Below, piece after piece: positions 1 through 7,829 of a stretch of 64,000 bases of DNA. The notes beneath the pieces were generated by a model. It ran no database searches. It saw nothing but the letters and a program-made list of their open reading frames with translations, and was not told the DNA's origin. Location of the stretch: NCBI GenBank assembly GCA_043743335.1, contig JAYTWR010000046.1, forward strand, positions 1-64,000, given 5' to 3'. A program made the position numbers and the translations under genes. The DNA comes from UBA5216 sp043743335. Lineage in GTDB: Bacteria; Pseudomonadota; Gammaproteobacteria; Burkholderiales; SG8-41. Each line of letters begins with the position of its first letter. Positions within the stretch are counted from its first letter, which is position 1.

Positions 1-2
1 TC

Positions 3-20
3 CATTGAATCAATTGCTTA
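3..20 (+). repeat. IHF-like dispersed motif, copy 1
   Basis: Core 8-20 reads AATCAATTGCTTA, an exact match to WATCAANNNNTTR. The A-tract upstream is weaker than in other copies. It forms an inverted pair with copy 2 only 38 bp away. Confidence 0.6.
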
Positions 21-57
21 CGTTATCAGGCGACAAAAACGACACCTCCTCTGATGC

Positions 58-75
58 TAACCAATTGATTTTATT
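58..75 (-). repeat. IHF-like dispersed motif, copy 2
   Basis: On the minus strand it reads AATAAAATCAATTGGTTA, matching WATCAANNNNTTR exactly. Its TAA supplies the stop codon of the small minus-strand ORF ending at 71. Confidence 0.7.
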
Positions 76-241
76 CGACTAATCGCCGGACAGTAGTGAA
101 TTCAAGTATCAAAAACTGAAAGCCGCCCCCGTGGCGCAGCACCTTGGCGAGCCGCTGCATTTCGGCAAAGTGCAGCGCGTCAAGCGCCAAGGCCGAAGTA
201 ACCCGGCGGTGGTCAAACGCAAAGGTATCGGGGCCAGTCAT
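71..241 (-). CDS. small ORF downstream of the ATPase, possibly a truncated gene
   Basis: A 56-codon reading frame begins with ATG at 241, about 100 bases after the stop of the P-loop ATPase on the same strand. The predicted protein starts MTGPDTFAFDHRR, and an in-frame stop lies just upstream of the ATG, so the start is bounded. The frame ends at a TAA inside IHF-like motif copy 2. I do not recognise the product. It could be the remaining 5' part of a larger partner gene, or a chance frame; no strong ribosome binding site is visible. Confidence 0.3.
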   Translation of the reverse strand: MTGPDTFAFDHRRVTSALALDALHFAEMQRLAKVLRHGGGFQFLILEFTTVRRLVE

Positions 242-341
242 AGGGCGACCGGAGTGTTACTCGTCAGGTGCCAGACCGCAGGTTGGCGGGCGACTCAGGT
301 AGCTCGGCAATTGCGATGTTCTTCAATGACTTCTGGTAACC

Positions 342-1625
342 CTAAAGTGTCCGCACTACCGGATGACTCGCACGCCAGGAGCCGTCGTTATATGCCAGCA
401 ACGCAAGGTTATACAAAAGCTTGCGCGTGCGCTCGTCGTTGCCGAGATGGGAATTATTGCGGTCAGTGTTGGCAAGCACAGCGTAATCGTCGGGTTCCAG
501 GAAATAACGGTAGCTTGCCGCCAGCAGCCGGATAGCTTCCGTAACCGCTTTGGCGTCGATCTTGTCTTCAGCCACTTCGCACGAGAGTTTCAGCAGCCGC
601 AATAACTCGCGCGGGGGCCCACCGCAGGCATCGACAAGACGATCAATTTCTGCATCAGTCGCAAACAGAGTCTGCGCCGCGCGCTGCAACACGATTTTGC
701 GCAGCGCCTCGTGCCCCGCAGGAAACGGCGTACCATCGCGGTTTGCGAGCTTGATCATGGGCAACACCAGATCCGCATCGAGCTTGCCGGCGAGATTGCC
801 CTCGTACATCAAGCTGATTGGCGCGGTGTAGATGATCGCCGCTTCGATTGCCAGTAGTTGCTCCACATCCTGCATGAAGAACTTGCGCGTATCGTCACCT
901 TTGAGCTTGTCGGTGCCGTCAATAATAAACAGCACTCGCCGCCCCTTGCCCTGTTGTTGCAACGCTTGTTCCACACCTCGCAGGAAGGCATTGAACGTGA
1001 CGGCAAACTGCGTAAAGGCATTACGCACAATATTGCGCAATTCCTCCTTATAGGTGGCATTGGACTTGAACCCCGCCGTGAATTTGGCAAAGAGCGCCGC
1101 CACGAACGGAATGCCACTCTTGACCTCAACCCCCGTCTCCAATGCCGCGCTTAGTTCTGTAGTGTTGTTTCTTGAAATGACGTGCTCGTCGAACCACTGC
1201 TCCAATAGCTTTACAGTCTCTACCGGTGCCGCCACGTCCGACTTTTGTAGCGCATCCACCAACTCACGTGCCATCGCCATCAATAGGTCGGCGTATTGCA
1301 AATTGTTGCGGTCAAGCTTGTTGGCAACATCCACTTCAACAACAAAAAAACGCTCCTTGCCGCCTAATGTCTGCCCATAGTGACGCAATTCCGTGGTTTT
1401 GCCACTTCCGGTATGCCCAAAAAACAACACGTGTCGGGATGTCGGCGGATAAAAGCTGCCCGTCGCAAGCGACATGCCGAACTTTCGAGCCAAGCGATCA
1501 AGCGTAAGCTCACTGCCGCGTGCCGCACGCGTATCAACAAAGCGCGCGTCGCCCGGACCAAGCGCTTCTTCAAACTCGATCTTTTGCAGCACTTCTGGAA
1601 TGGATGCCGGAGGCGTGTAATTCAT
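342..1625 (-). CDS. P-loop (AAA-type) ATPase of unknown role
   Basis: The 427-residue protein has a clear Walker A motif, GHTGSGKTTE, near residue 70 and a hydrophobic Walker B-like strand VLFIIDGTDK near residue 235. A conserved-looking GGPPRELLRLL near residue 340 resembles the sensor region of AAA/STAND ATPases. No membrane segment or signal peptide is visible, so it is likely cytoplasmic. The C-terminal 80 residues are helical and could recruit a partner. It is followed only by a small ORF ending in the window, so the usual partner of such an ATPase may be missing. Function is not recognised; a regulatory or defence ATPase is possible but unsupported. Confidence 0.75.
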   Translation of the reverse strand: MNYTPPASIPEVLQKIEFEEALGPGDARFVDTRAARGSELTLDRLARKFGMSLATGSFYPPTSRHVLFFGHTGSGKTTELRHYGQTLGGKERFFVVEVDVANKLDRNNLQYADLLMAMARELVDALQKSDVAAPVETVKLLEQWFDEHVISRNNTTELSAALETGVEVKSGIPFVAALFAKFTAGFKSNATYKEELRNIVRNAFTQFAVTFNAFLRGVEQALQQQGKGRRVLFIIDGTDKLKGDDTRKFFMQDVEQLLAIEAAIIYTAPISLMYEGNLAGKLDADLVLPMIKLANRDGTPFPAGHEALRKIVLQRAAQTLFATDAEIDRLVDACGGPPRELLRLLKLSCEVAEDKIDAKAVTEAIRLLAASYRYFLEPDDYAVLANTDRNNSHLGNDERTRKLLYNLALLAYNDGSWRASHPVVRTL

Positions 1626-1708
1626 GGGTTAAGTATAGCCCGTCTCGCGTGATAGCGGCGGCGCGTGTAGGATGCAGACCATCGTAACAGCCTGACTAGG
1701 AGCGTTCC

Positions 1709-1949
1709 ATGGAAGTCAAATCCACCCTCAAAGTCGTCAACATCCGCGCAGTCGAAGGTGCGGAAGGCGTGATCCCCGAGCAAAGCATGCGGCGGTTGAT
1801 CGGCTGCCCGGAAATCCCCACGGACCGCCTGCGTGTAGGGCACGCAACGTATACGCCCGGCTCTGTTGAGGCATTGCACTGGCATCCGATATATTGATTT
1901 GGAAGAGCTTGCCAAGCGCGACGCCATCAGCTTTAAATCGCATTACTGA
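1709..1949 (+). pseudogene. cupin-domain protein remnant with internal deletion
   Basis: The frame from 1709 encodes 62 residues that run into a cupin signature (GSVEALHWHP) and then stop at 1895-1897. A second frame immediately afterwards reads DLEELAKRDAISFKSHY and ends with TGA at 1947-1949, 12 bases before the SDR start. A normal small cupin protein is 110 residues or more with two metal-binding motifs. Here the first motif joins directly to what looks like the natural C-terminus in another frame. I infer that the middle of the gene was deleted with a frame change. An intact cupin gene lies at 15940-16281, but the two are not obviously recent copies. Confidence 0.6.
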
Positions 1950-1961
1950 CAAGGAGACTTT

Positions 1962-2813
1962 ATGGGTAAGCTCGACGGACGCGTAGCGATAGTCACCGGC
2001 GCCAGCCGTGGCATCGGTGAAGAAATAGCCAAGCTGTTTGCGCTGGAAGGTGCCAAAATCGTCTGCGCCGCGCGCACGTTGAACGAGGGCGATCACCGCA
2101 TGCTCTCCGGTTCGCTCGCCAGCACGGTAAAGCAAATCAAGGACGCCGGCGGCCAAGCCATGGCTGTCGCGGTGGATGTCTCCAACGAAGCTGACTGCCA
2201 AAAGCTGCTGCAAGCCGCGCAGGATGCCTTCGGCACAGTGGACATTCTCGTCAACGACGCCGCGCTGACCTACTACAAGAACATCGTCGATTACAGCGTC
2301 AAGCATTGGGTAAAGGCCTTTGCCGTCAATGTGCACGGGCCGTTCATGATGTCGCAACTGGTACTGCCGGGAATGATCCGGCTCAATCGCGGCTCCATCG
2401 TGAACATTTCTTCCGGCTCCGCTATCGGGCCGGGGCGAGCGCCGTTCAAGGACGCGCGCCCCGTCAATGGCGGCACGATGTATGGTGCGACCAAGGCCGC
2501 GCTGGAACGCTTCACGCAGGGCCTCGCGCAGGAAGTGCACGAGCACCGTATCGCTGTTACCGCGCTATCGCCCTCGCAAGTCGTCGCCACGCCGGGCACG
2601 GTGTATCACAAGCTCGTCAAAGACATGGGCGACCCCAACGCGGAAACACCGATGTACATGGCCCGCGCGGCGTTACTGCTGGCCAGCGAGCCTGCCGATA
2701 AAATGAACGGCCGCGTCACCTACAGCCAGCAGTTGCTCGGCGAGTATGGTTTGCTCGACAAACCCACCGGACGCGGCGTCACGACCAAAGGCTCAGGCTA
2801 TTCGCAGATTTAA
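1962..2813 (+). CDS. SDR-family NAD(P)-dependent oxidoreductase
   Basis: This 283-residue protein belongs to the short-chain dehydrogenase/reductase superfamily. It shows the cofactor motif TGASRGIG at residues 13-20, the DVSN acidic stretch after strand 3, NDAA in place of the common NNAG, and the catalytic YGATK with a preceding Ser in INISSGS-like context. An AAGGAG ribosome binding site (1951-1956) precedes the ATG by about five bases. The substrate is unknown; the ~30-residue C-terminal extension is longer than in classical ~250-residue SDRs. It follows a degraded cupin gene, which suggests a lost small catabolic operon. Confidence 0.85.
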   Translation: MGKLDGRVAIVTGASRGIGEEIAKLFALEGAKIVCAARTLNEGDHRMLSGSLASTVKQIKDAGGQAMAVAVDVSNEADCQKLLQAAQDAFGTVDILVNDAALTYYKNIVDYSVKHWVKAFAVNVHGPFMMSQLVLPGMIRLNRGSIVNISSGSAIGPGRAPFKDARPVNGGTMYGATKAALERFTQGLAQEVHEHRIAVTALSPSQVVATPGTVYHKLVKDMGDPNAETPMYMARAALLLASEPADKMNGRVTYSQQLLGEYGLLDKPTGRGVTTKGSGYSQI

Positions 2814-2841
2814 TCGGGTTGCGTTGTAACGATTCAGCATC

Positions 2842-2865
2842 CTACATTGACGCTGAACAGTTCCG
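2842..2865 (+). repeat. 24-bp dispersed repeat, copy A
   Basis: The segment CTACATTGACGCTGAACAG plus the next five bases recurs at 25063-25086 with three mismatches. Both copies are non-coding and lie near an IHF-like motif (45 bp and about 100 bp away). Confidence 0.4.
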
Positions 2866-2887
2866 TGGCGTTTAAATTAAATAATTG

Positions 2888-2905
2888 TTTAAAATCAATT
2901 ACTTA
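2888..2905 (+). repeat. IHF-like dispersed motif, copy 3
   Basis: TTTAAAATCAATTACTTA lies between the convergent SDR and LCCL genes, directly beyond the stop codon of the LCCL gene. It is an exact WATCAANNNNTTR match. Confidence 0.75.
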
Positions 2906-2906
2906 A

Positions 2907-3293
2907 CTACATACGCCCCATGTGGTACGCAATGCCATAGCGGCCAAAATCGTTGCTGGTCACCCCATTGCGCGTGCAGCCTTGGTACTGGCTTAGCGGT
3001 GCAACAACCGTCACTTTGATAATGCCGGACGCCCCCGCCTTGATCGCGCCGGCGTGCACCGCCGCCATCGCCAACGTGGAGTCACCGGTGTAAGTGCCGG
3101 TGCCCCACACTTGACCTTCGGTGCTGCCCTGCACGCGAAAATAGTACGTGGCACCCACGGGATCACACAAGTCGATCATGGTCGCTGGCGCATCCGACGC
3201 GAGAAAGCCCTGATCCAGCAGCTTGTGCAATTGCCTTGGCGTGAGCTTTTGCTTGCGATCAAAATAGGCGACGAGTTCCTGCATGACTTTCAT
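2907..3293 (-). CDS. LCCL-domain protein
   Basis: The 128-residue product carries an LCCL-type signature: VWGTGTYTGDSTLAMAAVHAG around residues 62-82, then a valine-rich strand (SGIIKVTVVAP) and YQGCTRNGVTSNDFG. LCCL domains are small Cys-containing folds best known from secreted eukaryotic proteins and scattered in proteobacteria, where their role is mostly unknown. No signal peptide is visible. The N-terminal 35 residues are helical and contain a predicted helix-turn-like segment. The gene starts 20 bp after the VWA/metallopeptidase gene and is likely co-transcribed with it and the MoxR-like ATPase. Confidence 0.7.
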   Translation of the reverse strand: MKVMQELVAYFDRKQKLTPRQLHKLLDQGFLASDAPATMIDLCDPVGATYYFRVQGSTEGQVWGTGTYTGDSTLAMAAVHAGAIKAGASGIIKVTVVAPLSQYQGCTRNGVTSNDFGRYGIAYHMGRM

Positions 3294-3313
3294 CAGAGTT
3301 CTCCAGTGTTGCG

Positions 3314-4561
3314 TTACGCACCCATGCGCACTACACGCCCATAAGGCGGATTAAACCCTGCGTTGCCGTTTTGCGGCAGCACCCACAACAAGCTGTACGG
3401 CGGCGCATCGCGCGGGTAATCAATATCGGCATCGGTAATCACAATGGCCGCGCGCACGGCAGGGTCGGCAGCCAGATGCGCCATCGCTGGCGACAAATCA
3501 CTGCCGCCGTAACCGCTCACCTGAAACGTTTCCAACTGCGCAGGGTCTACACAATCGTCCGCAGTGACCGCGGTATCGCATTGCACCAGCCGCACCTGAT
3601 CCACACCCACCGCATCGCAAAAATCGGCAATGGCACCCAGCGCACGCGGAATTTCATCGCTCATCGAAGCGCTGGTATCGAGCACCATATTCAGCATCCA
3701 TCCTTCACGGCGACGTCCGGGCAACACGCCATCAGCGCAAGCCTCGCCGCGCCGCGACGGGCGCGTAAACGTGCGCTCGCCCGGCGCTACCGATTCCAGC
3801 CAGCGCTGCAACGCCATTTCCCACGGCGTACGATAGAGACCGCGCAACGCCTCTACCGTTTGCGTTTCGCCGCCGCTACCTAAGCCGCGCATGCCTTTCA
3901 TCGCACCCATGGCCTTGGCGAGGCTCAACGCTTTGCCGGCCAGCGCCTTGACTGCTTCGGCTTGCGCATCCTGCTCTGCGGTGTCGTGCGGAAATAACTG
4001 CTTTTCAAGCGAATTGCCGAGCACGTCACCCGCATCCTGCGACGCGCCCTGCTCCTGCTTGCCCGGCTGAAACAGGCGTCGCACGGTAATCGATTCGCCG
4101 TCGAAGACCTGCGTTTTGGCTTGCATTTGTGCCGCGTTGCGGCGCATTTCGAGCAAAATCTGTTCGGCTGATTTCTCCCGCGCACCGGGCATATCTAGCC
4201 CGCCTGCCGGGATATGCTGAAAGCCCAGCTCAGCACGCAGCATGTCGTTGATGATGTAATCGTGCGCATAGTTAAACTGCACGTGATCCGAACCGCGTGC
4301 GCGGTCGTGCGTACGCAGCGCCAGATGCAGCATCTCGTGTGCGAGCACGAACACCAGCTCGTTGTCCTTAAGCTTGGCGACGAACGCCGGATTCGCCACC
4401 ATGCGCCCCGAAGCGAACACGCCCACCGTCGGCACGCGTTCATCGATGCTCACGCGCGCTGCCGCCACCAAGCCCGAGAGATGCGGGAACGGCACGGTCA
4501 CCATGCGCAAACCCTTGTGGATGCGTGCGAGCGTGTCGCGCGCCGACAGCACGGCGGCCAT
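3314..4561 (-). CDS. VWA-like / putative metallopeptidase (DUF2201-type)
   Basis: The N-terminal half contains an HExxH zinc-binding motif (AHEMLHLALRTHDR, about residues 75-90). The C-terminal half is a von Willebrand A-like domain with the MIDAS motif DTSASMS near residue 300 and a later ITDADIDYP strand. This architecture matches the DUF2201 family, usually encoded beside a MoxR-type ATPase. I place the start at 4561, where TGATG overlaps the stop of the upstream ATPase gene; a longer frame to 4624 exists but would overlap by 64 bases. The pair probably acts as a chaperone or maturation module, by analogy with RavA-ViaA. Confidence 0.8.
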   Translation of the reverse strand: MAAVLSARDTLARIHKGLRMVTVPFPHLSGLVAAARVSIDERVPTVGVFASGRMVANPAFVAKLKDNELVFVLAHEMLHLALRTHDRARGSDHVQFNYAHDYIINDMLRAELGFQHIPAGGLDMPGAREKSAEQILLEMRRNAAQMQAKTQVFDGESITVRRLFQPGKQEQGASQDAGDVLGNSLEKQLFPHDTAEQDAQAEAVKALAGKALSLAKAMGAMKGMRGLGSGGETQTVEALRGLYRTPWEMALQRWLESVAPGERTFTRPSRRGEACADGVLPGRRREGWMLNMVLDTSASMSDEIPRALGAIADFCDAVGVDQVRLVQCDTAVTADDCVDPAQLETFQVSGYGGSDLSPAMAHLAADPAVRAAIVITDADIDYPRDAPPYSLLWVLPQNGNAGFNPPYGRVVRMGA

Positions 4562-5616
4562 CAGAGATTTGATACGCTTTTCAACAACTCGAACATGGCC
4601 TTGTCCGCGCCCAAGGCACCCCAACGCTCAACCAAATCCGTCAGCAACGTGAGTTGGTTTTCCGCTGGCAGGCCGCGCAAAAACCGGTCTATGGCGCGCG
4701 GTTTGATCCCCGTGAGCTTGCCGTCACTGACCTGCTGGCGTATGCAATTCAGAATGAACCAGCGCCCCGCTTCACTTTTGGGCAGCGCTTCGGGATGCGT
4801 CACATACCAGGCTGGCGCCTGCATGGCACCGATCAATTCTTCGGCCAGCGCACAAAAAACCGCTGCGTCTTCGGCAGACAAGCGCCCGAACGCCAGCGCA
4901 CGACGCGTCTCACGCGTGAGCACGCCTGCGCCCTGGGCGAGATCGAGCGCGCGTGACAGCAACGCCCACGCACGCGGTGTGGAAAACGGCGCGGGATCAG
5001 ACGGCACAGGGCGCATCAAGGCATCGGGCATGGCGCGCAAAAAACTCACGATCTCCGCGCGCACTTTGTGGCGCGCTGCCCAGACAAACCATTCTTCGTG
5101 ATCGACGCGTACATTGAGCAGCGTGACACGATTCACCAACGCCGAGCTCATCGCCCGCACCAGTGCGCGATCCTGCACGCGGTTGCCAGCAGCAACCACC
5201 CACGTGCCTGCGGGCAAGGCATGCTCGCCCAAACGGCGTTCGAGCAGCAGCGAATAAAACGCCTTTTGCACGTCGGGCGCGCAGGCGGGCAGCTCATCCA
5301 GAAACAGGCAAAACGGTTCGGCATTTTCCGGCAGCAAAATGCGCGGCGGACAAAACACTGAGCGCTCGCCGACAATGCGCGGAATGCCGCTCACGTCTTC
5401 CGGCGCGATCTGCGTGCCCAGTAGCGAACGGCACGGCAACCCTGCCTCTTGCGCGGCCTGAAACACCATATCGGATTTGCCCACACCGGGCGGTGCCAGC
5501 AACAGGAAGCTCTGCTCATGCGCCATGCACTGAATGAGCTTCTTCGCCTGCTGAAGCGTGATGGTTTCCGCCAGCGCACTGGCCGCGCCGTATGCTGCGA
5601 CATCAGGATGATTCAT
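4561..5616 (-). CDS. MoxR-family AAA ATPase
   Basis: The protein has Walker A APPGVGKSD near residue 45, Walker B CLFLDELPAC near residue 100, and a sensor-1-like VVAAGNR near residue 140, the expected order for MoxR ATPases. MoxR proteins partner with VWA-domain proteins in protein-complex maturation. The start at 5616 (MNHPDVAAYG) is chosen because GGGGGAAC precedes it. The open frame extends further upstream through the 12-bp tandem repeat, where it would encode AVNP/AVNA tetrapeptides, and I consider that extension non-coding. Its stop overlaps the start of the VWA gene, indicating translational coupling. Confidence 0.85.
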   Translation of the reverse strand: MNHPDVAAYGAASALAETITLQQAKKLIQCMAHEQSFLLLAPPGVGKSDMVFQAAQEAGLPCRSLLGTQIAPEDVSGIPRIVGERSVFCPPRILLPENAEPFCLFLDELPACAPDVQKAFYSLLLERRLGEHALPAGTWVVAAGNRVQDRALVRAMSSALVNRVTLLNVRVDHEEWFVWAARHKVRAEIVSFLRAMPDALMRPVPSDPAPFSTPRAWALLSRALDLAQGAGVLTRETRRALAFGRLSAEDAAVFCALAEELIGAMQAPAWYVTHPEALPKSEAGRWFILNCIRQQVSDGKLTGIKPRAIDRFLRGLPAENQLTLLTDLVERWGALGADKAMFELLKSVSNL

Positions 5617-5675
5617 CGTTCCCCCGGCGCCGCGTAACGTGCGGGCATCAGGCAAAAACGCGGCGCGGTGAGATG

Positions 5676-5759
5676 GGTTGACAGCGGGGTTGACAGCGGG
5701 GTTGACAGCGGCGTTGACAGCGGCGTTGACAGCCACGTTGACAGCGGCGTTGGCGGTCG
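5676..5759 (+). repeat. 12-bp tandem repeat containing TTGACA
   Basis: Six tandem 12-bp units of GGTTGACAGCGG or CGTTGACAGCGG run from 5676 to 5747, followed by a degenerate unit. Each unit carries a perfect TTGACA hexamer on the plus strand. The array lies between the TPM gene (start 6289, stop 5792) and the MoxR-like gene on the minus strand. A period of 12 keeps a minus-strand reading frame open. Confidence 0.9.
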
Positions 5760-5791
5760 GACTAACAGCGGGGTGGCAACACCTGGCGCTG

Positions 5792-6289
5792 TCACAACTG
5801 CACGGGCGTGTTCGGCAACTCGTTCGGGTTAACCGAGCGCGCAGGAAAATGGTGCGTCAGCAAAGCGGTGATGTCTGCCAGCCCGACCGTCACACCGGCC
5901 TCGATACGGCCTTCGCGGAACGCGGCTTCCATGCGCAGGCAAATCGCCTCCCATTCGCCTTGCCGCACCCGTGCGTTAATGCCGCGATCAGCCAGTATTT
6001 CGAAATCACAATCGACCAGTTGCAGATAGATCAACACGCCGGTGTTTTCTTCGGTGTCCCACAGGCGCAGATCGGAGAACACTTTGATGGCGCGCGTGCG
6101 CGCGGTCATGCCCCTTAACAACGGCAACAGATGAAAACCGCCTTCGGTGACCAAGCGAATTTCACCGCGATGCGCTGCTTCGGACTGCCCAATGGCCGCT
6201 TCGATGCGCCGCAGTGCAGCGCTGGCAAGCGCCCGCCGGGCGTACCAATCCGGCATCAGCAAGTGTTTTAAAATTCTCAATAAGTTCAT
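5792..6289 (-). CDS. TPM-domain protein
   Basis: This 165-residue protein resembles the TPM (formerly DUF477) family: HRGEIRLVTEGG, a VFSDLRLWDTEENTGVLIYLQLVDCDFEILADRGI core and a C-terminal helix ending VGLADITALLTHHFP. It lacks a signal peptide and the Gly-rich tail of the neighbouring TPM protein, so it is probably a cytoplasmic-facing or short membrane-associated paralog. TPM genes commonly sit beside lemA, as here. The gene begins 15 bp after the stop of the larger TPM gene and is likely in the same operon. Confidence 0.8.
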   Translation of the reverse strand: MNLLRILKHLLMPDWYARRALASAALRRIEAAIGQSEAAHRGEIRLVTEGGFHLLPLLRGMTARTRAIKVFSDLRLWDTEENTGVLIYLQLVDCDFEILADRGINARVRQGEWEAICLRMEAAFREGRIEAGVTVGLADITALLTHHFPARSVNPNELPNTPVQL

Positions 6290-6304
6290 AGGGTTAAAAA
6301 GAAT

Positions 6305-7156
6305 TCACCAACTACCCGAAGCGCCGCCGCCACCGAAATCGCCACCCCCGCCGCTCCAACTGCCGCCGGACGAACCACTGCTCCAGCCACCGCCGCCAAA
6401 AAATGAAAATCCAATCAGACAAAGCAAAAACACAAAAACGCCCAACCCGCCGGCAACCATCGCGCCCGCGCCCAGAAACGTCGCAGCAAAGCCCGCGATA
6501 ACACCCGCCACTACCGAGCCCAGCAAGCTGCCGAACATCGATCGCAACACACCGCCTAGCACCACTACCAGCAAGGCACCCCAGCCGAAAGCATCCTCGC
6601 TATCGATCACCGACGAGGCACCACGCCCCTTGACTTTGGGCTCCGGCAACGGTTCGCCATCGATGATTTTGATGATGCGATCTACGCCAGCGGTGATGCC
6701 GACATTGAATTCCCGTTGCTTGAACGGGCCCACGATAAACTCGTCGATCACGCGCCGCGCCGTAGCATCCGGCAGCACGCCTTCCAAGCCGCGCCCCACT
6801 TCGATGCGCAACTTGCGGTCATCGGTTGCAATTAACAGCAGCACGCCATCATCCACGCCTTTGCGACCGAGTTTCCATTGCTCCGCCACGCGAATGCCGT
6901 ATTGCTCGACGGTTTCCGGCTGTGTCGTCGGCACCATCAGCACCGCAATCTGGCTGCCCTTGCGCTGCTCGAAGGTAGCCAGCTTGGCTTCGAGCGTGGC
7001 CAGCTCGCTGGCTGATAGCGTGGCAGTGAGATCGGTAACGCGCGCTTTCAATACGGGTACGGCGACATCCGCTAGCGCAAACTGCGCACCCAGCAGCGAC
7101 GCCCCAAACAAAACTGCCGCGAGCATCACTCGCGGCAGTTGTCGCAAACCCAGCAT
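6305..7156 (-). CDS. TPM-domain membrane protein (YgcG-like)
   Basis: The 283-residue product starts with a signal peptide (LPRVMLAAVLFGASLLGAQFA), followed by a TPM domain with YGIRVAEQWKLGRKGVDDGVLLL and VGRGLEGVLPDATARRVID. A glycine-rich membrane segment (about residues 190-245) and a terminal GGGGDFGGGGASGSW-type tail complete it. This is the usual YgcG-like architecture, and it is found next to LemA in many proteobacteria. The start follows the lemA stop by six bases. A 12-bp perfect hairpin covers codons 6-15 just after the start and may attenuate transcription or restrict translation. Confidence 0.85.
   Translation of the reverse strand: MLGLRQLPRVMLAAVLFGASLLGAQFALADVAVPVLKARVTDLTATLSASELATLEAKLATFEQRKGSQIAVLMVPTTQPETVEQYGIRVAEQWKLGRKGVDDGVLLLIATDDRKLRIEVGRGLEGVLPDATARRVIDEFIVGPFKQREFNVGITAGVDRIIKIIDGEPLPEPKVKGRGASSVIDSEDAFGWGALLVVVLGGVLRSMFGSLLGSVVAGVIAGFAATFLGAGAMVAGGLGVFVFLLCLIGFSFFGGGGWSSGSSGGSWSGGGGDFGGGGASGSW
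7112..7140 (-). terminator. hairpin followed by T-rich run at lemA/TPM junction
   Basis: A perfect 12-bp stem (AACTGCCGCGAG with its complement, loop of five) lies inside the first codons of the TPM gene. In the minus direction it is followed by TTTTGTTT. It resembles an intrinsic terminator or attenuator placed after the lemA stop at 7163. Confidence 0.5.
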
Positions 7157-7162
7157 AAAAAC

Positions 7163-7798
7163 TTACTTGGCGGCGGGCGCAGGTGCCGGGGCCGACGCCG
7201 CAGGCTTTGCACCAAAATCCACTTTCGGCGGCTCGGCAATGGCTTTTTCGTTGTCCACGGTGAACTGCGGCTTGGTTTTGAAACCAAACAGCATGGCGGT
7301 CAGATTGCTCGGAAACTGGCGCACGGTGACGTTGAATTCCTGCACCGCTTTGATGTAGCGGTTACGCGCCACAGTGATGCGATTTTCCGTGCCTTCCAGT
7401 TGCGCCTGCAGGTCGCGAAAATTCTGATCCGATTTTAGCTGCGGATAATTTTCAGCCACCAGCATCAGCCGTCCCAACGATGAACTCAGTTCACGCTGCG
7501 CCGCCTGAAACTTAGCAAACGCCGCAGGATCATTCACCAGCTCAGGCGTGGCCTGAATCGCCCCCACCGATGCGCGGGCTTTGGTCACGCCCAGCAACAC
7601 GTCTTTCTCTTGCGCAGCAAAGCCTTCAACCACCTTGACCAGATTGGGAATCAAATCGGCACGGCGCTTGTATTGATTGAGCACCTCAGCCCACGCCGCA
7701 CTCACCTGCTCGTCAGTAGTTTGCAAGGTGTTATATCCGCAGCCGCCCAGCATGGTGGCGGTAACCAGCAGCAAAAGCGTCGTCAGGCGTTTCAACAT
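7163..7798 (-). CDS. lemA: LemA-family lipoprotein
   Basis: The 211-residue protein begins MLKRLTTLLLLVTATMLGGCGYN, a lipoprotein signal with Cys in a GGC lipobox, and then shows the LemA helical core (NQYKRRADLIPNLVKVVEGFA, and the NFRDLQAQLEGTENRITVARNRY region). The C-terminus is Pro/Ala-rich. The start at 7798 is supported by GAGGAG eight bases upstream; the longer frame to 7828 lacks this. LemA proteins are envelope proteins of unclear function, often encoded with TPM proteins, which follow immediately here. Confidence 0.9.
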   Translation of the reverse strand: MLKRLTTLLLLVTATMLGGCGYNTLQTTDEQVSAAWAEVLNQYKRRADLIPNLVKVVEGFAAQEKDVLLGVTKARASVGAIQATPELVNDPAAFAKFQAAQRELSSSLGRLMLVAENYPQLKSDQNFRDLQAQLEGTENRITVARNRYIKAVQEFNVTVRQFPSNLTAMLFGFKTKPQFTVDNEKAIAEPPKVDFGAKPAASAPAPAPAAK

Positions 7799-7829
7799 GT
7801 TGTGCTCCTCAAGTGAGAATGTGCGCATT

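Noticed and set aside
131..535. Plus-strand 134-codon frame at the left end
   Set aside because: It overlaps the ATPase gene in antisense, has a low-complexity Arg/Ala composition and no family resemblance.
5676..5759. CRISPR-like array or multiple promoters
   Set aside because: No spacers, and TTGACA at a 12-bp period has no matching -10 boxes.
6147..7358. 403-codon plus-strand frame, Pro/Ser/Thr-rich
   Set aside because: It is the antisense of the TPM and lemA genes; its composition is what the reverse strand of a GC-rich gene gives.
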